Positions 5,142 to 9,838 of a stretch of DNA of 9,838 nucleotides are shown piece after piece. The stretch is from an uncultured Rothia sp. GTDB taxonomy: Bacteria > Actinomycetota > Actinomycetes > Actinomycetales > Micrococcaceae. The position numbers and the translations under genes are program-made. The first letter of the stretch is position 1, and each line of letters begins with the position of its first letter. The stretch lies in assembly GCA_937935205.1 (NCBI GenBank), contig CALGXU010000245.1, positions 1-9,838 of the forward strand, given 5' to 3'. Below the pieces are notes generated by a model, which was not told the DNA's origin, searched no databases, and saw only the letters and a program-made list of their open reading frames with translations.

Positions 5142-6806
5142 GTGGCACGTAACGACGCCCGCTCAAGCGCAATCATGGCAGCAGGCACCCTCGTCTCGCG
5201 CATCCTCGGATTCGTCAAGACCATCCTGCTCACCGTAGCCATCGGCTCACTCTCAACCGTCGGCGACGTCTTCGAAACCGCCAACACCCTGCCCAACCTC
5301 ATCTACGTCCTCGTAGCAGGCGGCGTATTCAACGCAGTCCTCGTACCGCAAATCATCAAGGCAGCCAAAGCACAAGACGGCGGCGCACGATACATCTCCA
5401 AACTCGTCACCCTCACCGTCACCGCAATCGGCCTCATCACCATCATCACCGTCGCCTGCGCCTGGCCCATCATCAGCATCATGGGCTCAGGATGGAGCCC
5501 CGAACAACGACAGCTCGGCTTCATCTTCTCCCTCTGGTGCCTGCCCCAAATCTTCTTCTACGGCCTCTACACCGTCATCGGACAGGTCCTCAACGCCAAA
5601 GATGCATTCGGCGCCTACATGTGGTCACCCGTACTCAACAACGTCATCACCATCCTGTCGCTGGTCCTCTTCATCTTCCTCTTCGGTGCACAACCCCCCG
5701 GCCCCAACCCCGTCCACACCGTAGACAACTGGACCAACGCACAAACCCTTGTGCTCGCAGGCTCCTCCACCTTCGGCGTCATCATGCAGGCAGTCGTCCT
5801 GTTCATCCCCCTACGCAAGCTCGGCCTGCGCCTCAAGCCCGACTTCGCCTGGCGAGGTATCGGTCTGCGCGCAGCCTCCAAGCTCGCCGCATGGACCCTT
5901 GCCTCCGGCGTCATCTCCAACCTCGCATTCCTCTACATGACCAAGGTCGCCGCAGGTATCGTCGGTCAGCGCGAACACTACGCCGCCCTCGGCATCCAGA
6001 TCCCCGGCCTGCAGGCGCTCAACTACGCCTCCATGCTGTACATGCTCCCGCACGGCGTCATCGGCATCTCCATCGCCACCGTGCTCTTCAACCGCATGAG
6101 CGCCTCCGCCATCGCCGACGACAGCGACAGCGTCATCTACGCGCTCTCCCACGGCCTGCGCAACGCAGCCGTAGCCACCGTCTTCTGCATGGTCGCACTC
6201 ATGGTACTCGCAGGCCCCGTCGCCGTACTCTTCAGCGGCGGCGACCCCATCGCAGCAACCATCATCGCCAAGCTCATCGTCATCACCGCGCTCGGCACCC
6301 CCACCCTCACCATCAACTACCTCTACAGCCGCGTGCTCTACGCCCGCGAAGACGCACGCACCCCCTTCCGCATCCAGGTGTACTCCGCCATCATCATGGT
6401 CGTCATGAGCTTCGCGGCATCCCTTCTCAGCGCACAGTACACCGTGTACATGCTCGCCTTCATCTACCCGGTACACAACATACTGATCCTGCTCATCAGC
6501 CACAACATGGTCCGCCGCCGCCTCGGCTACTACGGCCAGCGCGGCATCATCAGCACCTACGCCCGCACCACCCTCGCTTCCCTCTTCGCAGGCGGCATCG
6601 CAGCCATCGCACTCTGGCTGCTCGGCGGCTACCAGCTCGACGGATTCGCATGGGCAACCAAGCTCACCGCAATCATCACCCTCGCCGTATGCGGCACCGT
6701 CATGGGCCTCGCATACCTCGCCGGTATACAAATCTTCCGCGTCAAGGAAGCCAACGCACTACTGGCGCCCCTCACCTCCAAACTTGAGCGTTTTGCCCGC
6801 CGCTAA
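5142..6806 (+). CDS. murJ: Lipid II flippase MurJ (MviN family)
   Basis: Integral membrane flippase that moves lipid II from the inner to the outer face of the cytoplasmic membrane for peptidoglycan synthesis. The 554 residues are almost wholly hydrophobic helices, consistent with the 14-span MOP-superfamily fold. The N-terminal signature is present: SRILGFVK (19-26) aligns with E. coli SRVLGFAR, so essential Arg18 is kept as Arg20 and Arg24 is a lysine. TLPNLIYVL..GGVFNAVLVPQ follows (about 49-70). The GTG start at 5142 is preceded by CAGGAGAG. Third positions are strongly C-rich. The protein ends shortly after the last helix with KLERFARR, so it lacks the cytoplasmic pseudokinase and ectodomain fused to the mycobacterial homologue. 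Similar modules are encoded by the next gene. Confidence 0.95.
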   Translation: MARNDARSSAIMAAGTLVSRILGFVKTILLTVAIGSLSTVGDVFETANTLPNLIYVLVAGGVFNAVLVPQIIKAAKAQDGGARYISKLVTLTVTAIGLITIITVACAWPIISIMGSGWSPEQRQLGFIFSLWCLPQIFFYGLYTVIGQVLNAKDAFGAYMWSPVLNNVITILSLVLFIFLFGAQPPGPNPVHTVDNWTNAQTLVLAGSSTFGVIMQAVVLFIPLRKLGLRLKPDFAWRGIGLRAASKLAAWTLASGVISNLAFLYMTKVAAGIVGQREHYAALGIQIPGLQALNYASMLYMLPHGVIGISIATVLFNRMSASAIADDSDSVIYALSHGLRNAAVATVFCMVALMVLAGPVAVLFSGGDPIAATIIAKLIVITALGTPTLTINYLYSRVLYAREDARTPFRIQVYSAIIMVVMSFAASLLSAQYTVYMLAFIYPVHNILILLISHNMVRRRLGYYGQRGIISTYARTTLASLFAGGIAAIALWLLGGYQLDGFAWATKLTAIITLAVCGTVMGLAYLAGIQIFRVKEANALLAPLTSKLERFARR

Positions 6807-6826
6807 AGCAGCACACAACGCCCAAC

Positions 6827-6895
6827 CCGGGTAGTTGCCTGTGCACCCACCGCACCCCGCACCGGGGCCCGCAGAAAGCACAGGCAGCCACCCGG
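6827..6895 (+). terminator. Large hairpin between murJ and the pseudokinase gene
   Basis: An outer stem CCGGGT/ACCCGG (6827-6832 with 6890-6895) encloses TTGCCTGTGC/GCACAGGCAG (6835-6844 with 6878-6887, one G-T wobble at its base). An inner CCCC/GGGG hairpin (6855-6858 with 6864-6867) lies inside. It starts about 20 bp after the murJ stop. There is no U-tract, so it may be an actinobacterial-type terminator without one, or a structure that tunes read-through. Confidence 0.5.
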
Positions 6896-6939
6896 ACGCC
6901 ACAAACTATCACTCAGCCCCAGCATCCTTCAATGCCGGG

Positions 6940-6950
6940 TAGAATCTAAT
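6940..6950 (+). promoter_or_regulatory. Possible -10 region for the pseudokinase-like gene
   Basis: TAGAAT (6940-6945) and the overlapping TCTAAT (6945-6950) both fit TANNNT and stand out in a GC-rich spacer after the murJ hairpin. The start would be about 50 bases before the TTG at 7003. No recognisable -35 is present, so this is tentative. Confidence 0.3.
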
Positions 6951-7002
6951 AGTCAGGGCCCGCCACACGGCAGGCACTATGAAACCACCTCGGGAGAACA
7001 CG

Positions 7003-8193
7003 TTGTCGCAACAGATTCCGGTCGGATCGGTCCTCGGAGGCCGCTACGAGATCACCGCACACATCATCATTACGGCAGAATCCGACATGGTGCTTGAAGG
7101 CACCGACCAGATTCTCAACCGTAAGGTCTCGGTCGTCGTCGCATCGCCCAGCCGCAGCGCACTGCTGGAAGCAAACTCCCGCGCGCTCGCAACCAACGCA
7201 CGCGGCAACATCCAGATTCTCGACCTGGGCATCACCCCCGAAGGTAGCCGCTACCTCGTCACCTCCCACACCCGCCCCGACACCCTGCTGGACACCCTGC
7301 TGGTCGAAAACCACGCACTCTCCAACGCAGAAGACGCGCTGGGCACCGAAATCTTCGGCGACTCCGAAAGCGGCAGCTCCCCCAACACCTACGAGAAGGT
7401 CTCCTCCTCCACCGCTAACCAGGAGAGCATCACCGCCGCCAAGAACTGGAACGCATCCGACGGCGCAGCAGTGACCGCATACTCCGAACCCACCAGCATC
7501 TACGAAGATGACGAAGACGAAGAAGACGGCAGCCGCGGCACCTGGGCAGTCGCCCTAGCAGCAGTCCTGCTGCTCGTCATCGTCGCAGGCGGTATCCTCA
7601 CCTCCCTGGGTGCAATCGGCTCCAACCAGGCAGCCGCACCGCACACCCCCAAGTCTTCTATGTCGGCATCCGAATCGGCTACGGCAAGCGCCAGCGCATC
7701 GGCATCCCCGACCGCTAAGGCCTCAAACGCACCGGCGAAGATCGCGTCCGTGGCTCGCTTCGCGCCCTCGAACCCCACGTTCATGAACGACATGGACACC
7801 CTCATCCCCAACCTGACCGACGGTAACGCCAACACCGCATGGATCAGCTACGGCTTCGGCACCGCCAACTACGCCGGCACCATCAAGGAATTCGGCCTGG
7901 CACTGAAGCTGCAGACCCCCACCGTCGTCTCCAAGCTGACCATCCAGCAGAACACCGGCACCGGCGGCTCCTTCACCGTCTACACCAACAGCTCTGCATC
8001 CCTGGACGGTGCGGTTGAGGTCGGCAAGGGCACCTTCGAAGGCAAGGATGCAGTCGTCACCCTGGACACCTCCAAGCAGAGCGCAGAAAAGGGCGCCTAC
8101 GTGATCATCGTGGTCAACGAGCTGCCCCGCCTCTCCCTGCCAATTGGAAGTTGGAACTACGGTCTGCGTATCAACGAAATCAAGGTGGACTAA
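7003..8193 (+). CDS. N-lobe pseudokinase-like, single-pass membrane protein with discoidin-like ectodomain
   Basis: Start chosen at TTG 7003 because GGGAGA (6992-6997) is well spaced before it. The in-frame ATG at 6979 has a poor ribosome site and would add eight residues. Of 396 residues, 1-100 resemble a kinase N-lobe (VLGGRYEI at 10-17, LEGTDQILNRKV at 31-42, NIQILDLG...YLVTSH at 69-89). The glycine loop is lost, the beta-3 lysine position is Val45, and no C-lobe (HRD, DFG) follows. Next are an acidic linker (EDDEDEEDG, about 167-175), one membrane helix (about 181-205) and a Ser/Ala-rich spacer (about 215-246). An extracellular beta-rich domain (250-396) follows, with LTDGNANTAW typical of discoidin-like folds. 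Mycobacterial MurJ (Rv3910) carries pseudokinase, helix and ectodomain in this order, so a regulatory partner of MurJ is inferred. Confidence 0.75.
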   Translation: MSQQIPVGSVLGGRYEITAHIIITAESDMVLEGTDQILNRKVSVVVASPSRSALLEANSRALATNARGNIQILDLGITPEGSRYLVTSHTRPDTLLDTLLVENHALSNAEDALGTEIFGDSESGSSPNTYEKVSSSTANQESITAAKNWNASDGAAVTAYSEPTSIYEDDEDEEDGSRGTWAVALAAVLLLVIVAGGILTSLGAIGSNQAAAPHTPKSSMSASESATASASASASPTAKASNAPAKIASVARFAPSNPTFMNDMDTLIPNLTDGNANTAWISYGFGTANYAGTIKEFGLALKLQTPTVVSKLTIQQNTGTGGSFTVYTNSSASLDGAVEVGKGTFEGKDAVVTLDTSKQSAEKGAYVIIVVNELPRLSLPIGSWNYGLRINEIKVD

Positions 8194-8258
8194 CCACCCC
8201 ATAACGCGACGCCGACAGGGCGCTCGCACCACAGATACACCCCAGACACACCCCAGGT

Positions 8259-8307
8259 AAAAGGGCGGGGCTTCTGAACTCAACAGTTCGGAAGCCCCGC
8301 CCTTTTT
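8259..8307 (+). terminator. Strong rho-independent terminator
   Basis: A 22-bp stem (8259-8280 with 8285-8306) with one G-T wobble and a CAAC tetraloop. The GGGCGGGGCTTC/GAAGCCCCGCCC core runs into TTTTT at 8303-8307. It lies 66 bp after the pseudokinase-like gene and isolates trxB-trxA from upstream transcription. The other strand also has a T4 tail, so it could work both ways, although no convergent gene is present. Confidence 0.92.
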
Positions 8308-8392
8308 GATGTCCTTTTATGACTCTTTATGGCAGGGGCGCTACTCAAAGATTCACAGTGCGCGGACTATCTGGATAAGGGTCCCCCAAGAT

Positions 8393-8418
8393 GGAATAAT
8401 CGAGGATAAAGCCCCGTT
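8393..8418 (+). promoter_or_regulatory. SigR/SigH-type promoter of trxB-trxA
   Basis: GGAAT (8393-8397) and GTT (8416-8418) are separated by exactly 18 bases, matching the consensus of disulfide-stress sigma factors (SigR of Streptomyces, SigH of mycobacteria and corynebacteria), whose classic target is the thioredoxin system. The inferred start is about 8426, giving a leader of about 35 nt before the trxB ATG. A weaker housekeeping candidate, TTCACA-N16-GATAAG (8352-8379), lies just upstream. Confidence 0.72.
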
Positions 8419-8460
8419 ATAGGGGCAGAACGAAAGACCTACAACGGAAAGACATATCCG

Positions 8461-9495
8461 ATGACTGAGAATCTGGGAGGCCTCTTCGGAGGCGCCGCCC
8501 TGGGCAACCTGAACCTCGCATCCGCCCCCGCCACCGAAGCGGCACCGGCAGCCGAGGTTGAGGCTGACGCAACCGTGCACAACGTCATTATTGTGGGCTC
8601 CGGCCCCGCCGGCTACACCGCAGCAATCTACGCGGCACGCGCCGAGCTGAAGCCTGTCCTCTTCGCCAGCTCTCTGGCACCCGGCGGATCCCTCATGAAC
8701 ACCACCGAGGTGGAGAACTTCCCCGGCTTCATTCAGGGCATCCAGGGCCCCGAGCTGATGGAGAACATCGGCCAGCAGGCTGAGCGTTTCGGTGCAGACA
8801 TCCGCTACCAGGACGTAGAAAAGGTTGAGCTCACCGGCGACGTGAAGAAGGTATACACCGCCGACGGCGCCGTTCACCTGGCGAAGACCGTCATCATGAC
8901 CACCGGTTCTCAGGTCCGCAAGCTCAACATCGAGGGCGAAGACCGACTCTCCGGTTACGGCGTCTCCTGGTGCGCAACCTGCGATGGCTTCTTCTTCAAG
9001 GACAAGGAAATCGCAGTGGTCGGCGGTGGCGACTCCGCGCTGGAGGAGGCACTGTTCCTGACGACCTTTGCCTCCAAGGTGTACCTGGTGCACCGCCGCG
9101 ATTCTTTCCGCGCTTCGGAAATCATGCAGACCCGCGTTTTCAACAACCCGAAGATTGAGGTTGTCTGGGACTCCGCTGTCACCGCAGTTCACGGCGAGAG
9201 CAACCTCGAGTCGATCACCCTGGCCAACACCAAGGACGGTTCTGAGCGTCAGCTGGCTGTTCAGGGCCTGTTCATCGCTATTGGCTCTGACCCTCGCGTG
9301 GAGCTGGTACGTGATCAGCTGGAGATTACCGAGAACCACACCATCGCGGTTCAGGGTCGTTCCTCGAAGACTTCCGTTCCTGGCGTTTTTGCTGCCGGTG
9401 ACGTGATTGACCCGACCTACCGCCAGGCAATTATTGCCGCTGGTTCCGGTGCTGTTGCTGCTCTGGATGCGCAGCACTACCTCGAAAACCTCTAA
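8461..9495 (+). CDS. trxB: Thioredoxin-disulfide reductase
   Basis: FAD enzyme that reduces thioredoxin with NADPH in the cytoplasm. Of 344 residues, the FAD site GSGPAGYTAAIYAARA starts at residue 46. The redox-active CATC is Cys171 and Cys174 within SWCATCDGFFF. The NADPH-binding GGGDSALEEA starts at 188, followed by VHRRDSFRAS, and the second FAD motif GVFAAGDVIDPTYRQA lies near 309-324. An Ala/Gly-rich extension of about 38 residues precedes the usual start of the fold. The ATG at 8461 has GGAAAGA eight bases upstream; a GTG at residue 39 is a weaker alternative start. trxA begins 53 bp downstream, so the two are probably co-transcribed from the SigR-type promoter. Third-position T rises sharply towards the 3' end. 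Confidence 0.97.
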   Translation: MTENLGGLFGGAALGNLNLASAPATEAAPAAEVEADATVHNVIIVGSGPAGYTAAIYAARAELKPVLFASSLAPGGSLMNTTEVENFPGFIQGIQGPELMENIGQQAERFGADIRYQDVEKVELTGDVKKVYTADGAVHLAKTVIMTTGSQVRKLNIEGEDRLSGYGVSWCATCDGFFFKDKEIAVVGGGDSALEEALFLTTFASKVYLVHRRDSFRASEIMQTRVFNNPKIEVVWDSAVTAVHGESNLESITLANTKDGSERQLAVQGLFIAIGSDPRVELVRDQLEITENHTIAVQGRSSKTSVPGVFAAGDVIDPTYRQAIIAAGSGAVAALDAQHYLENL

Positions 9496-9548
9496 ACTAT
9501 TCGTATTACTCGCTGGGGAATCCGCCCCGTGTCAGAAAGGAACACTCC

Positions 9549-9838
9549 GTGAGCAGTGCACAGCAGGCAACTGATGCCACTTTTGACGAACTGGTTCTGA
9601 AGAACGACAAGCCCGTTATCGTGGACTTCTGGGCTGAATGGTGCGGCCCCTGCCGCATGGTTGGCCCCGTGATTGACGAGATTGCTGGCGAGTACGCCGG
9701 TCAGGTCGACGTGGTCAAGGTAGATGTTGAAGCAAACGGCGATACCGCCATGAAGTACGGCATTACCTCCATTCCCGCCATCTACCTTTTCAAGGGTGGC
9801 GAGGTCGTCAAGAAGACCGTAGGCGCTAAGACGAAGTC
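9549..9838 (+). CDS. trxA: Thioredoxin, 3' end beyond the window
   Basis: Small cytoplasmic disulfide reductase, the substrate of TrxB. The visible 96 residues start at a GTG preceded by AAAGGAA (9536-9542). They contain VDFWAEWCGPCRM with the WCGPC active site (Cys32, Cys35), the buried-charge/beta-strand region VKVDVEANGDTAMKYGI, and the cis-proline loop TSIPAIYLFKGGE. The family is about 105-110 residues long, so only the final helix is missing because the window ends at 9838. The short 53-bp gap after trxB, with no terminator, indicates a trxB-trxA operon. Confidence 0.96.
   Translation, partial: MSSAQQATDATFDELVLKNDKPVIVDFWAEWCGPCRMVGPVIDEIAGEYAGQVDVVKVDVEANGDTAMKYGITSIPAIYLFKGGEVVKKTVGAKTK

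Noticed and set aside
5811..6731. Minus-strand ORF of 306 codons opposite murJ
   Set aside because: The extreme Asp/Glu/Gly/Val composition without a recognisable domain is the mirror of C-rich murJ codons. MurJ itself is unambiguous.
5492..6787. Plus-strand ORF of 431 codons overlapping murJ in another frame
   Set aside because: It is Arg/His/Pro-rich throughout, as expected from a frame-shifted reading of C-rich codons, and has no ribosome site or family resemblance.
8353..9477. Long minus-strand ORF (374 codons) opposite trxB
   Set aside because: It is antisense to a clear thioredoxin reductase, and its translation is low-complexity and resembles no family. It is a by-product of trxB codon bias.
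1..9838. Mobile elements, CRISPR arrays, prophage or defence genes
   Set aside because: No transposase, integrase, regularly spaced repeats or defence domains were seen. The content is core housekeeping.

Overview
The window looks like an origin-proximal piece of a moderately GC-rich actinobacterial chromosome. Protein sequences and gene order (rplI-rpsR-ssb-rpsF, pcnA, NUDIX hydrolase, murJ, trxB-trxA) fit Micrococcaceae, most likely Rothia or a close relative; this is inferred from recalled family features, not from a search. Three things place it near oriC: the conserved gene order, a perfect 16-bp ParB site (parS) at 877-892, and strand composition. From about 3000 to 8000 the plus strand is C/A-rich whichever strand codes, as expected if the origin lies beyond the right edge and the minus strand is the leading strand.

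Layout. 1-468 holds no convincing protein gene. It contains hairpins, three of them terminator-like on the minus strand, and two copies of a 12-bp block beside AT-rich -10-like sequence, including a candidate small RNA. 469-774 (minus) is a small multi-span membrane protein, possibly translated from a leaderless mRNA. 775-1002 carries parS and the terminator of the ribosomal/SSB operon. 1003-2830 (minus) is rpsF-ssb-rpsR-rplI. It is preceded by a leader RNA that can pair with the rpsF Shine-Dalgarno and resembles the S6:S18 autoregulatory element. 3020-4444 (minus) is the CCA-adding tRNA nucleotidyltransferase.

From 4574 the coding strand switches to plus. A NUDIX hydrolase is followed by the lipid II flippase MurJ. 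After a large hairpin comes a single-pass membrane protein that keeps only the N-lobe of a kinase-like fold and has an extracellular discoidin-like domain. In mycobacteria the corresponding modules are fused to MurJ, so this looks like a split and reduced version of that cell-wall regulator. A strong terminator follows. Then comes trxB, with a perfect GGAAT-N18-GTT (SigR/SigH-type) promoter, and trxA, which is cut by the window edge.

Functionally the window combines translation and replication housekeeping (S6, SSB, S18, L9, tRNA CCA end), peptidoglycan precursor export with a putative regulatory partner, thiol-redox defence under probable disulfide-stress control, and chromosome segregation. 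The most notable points are the split N-lobe-only pseudokinase partner of MurJ, the SigR-type trxB promoter, the perfect parS, the rpsF leader switch, and the tandem non-coding units at the left edge.
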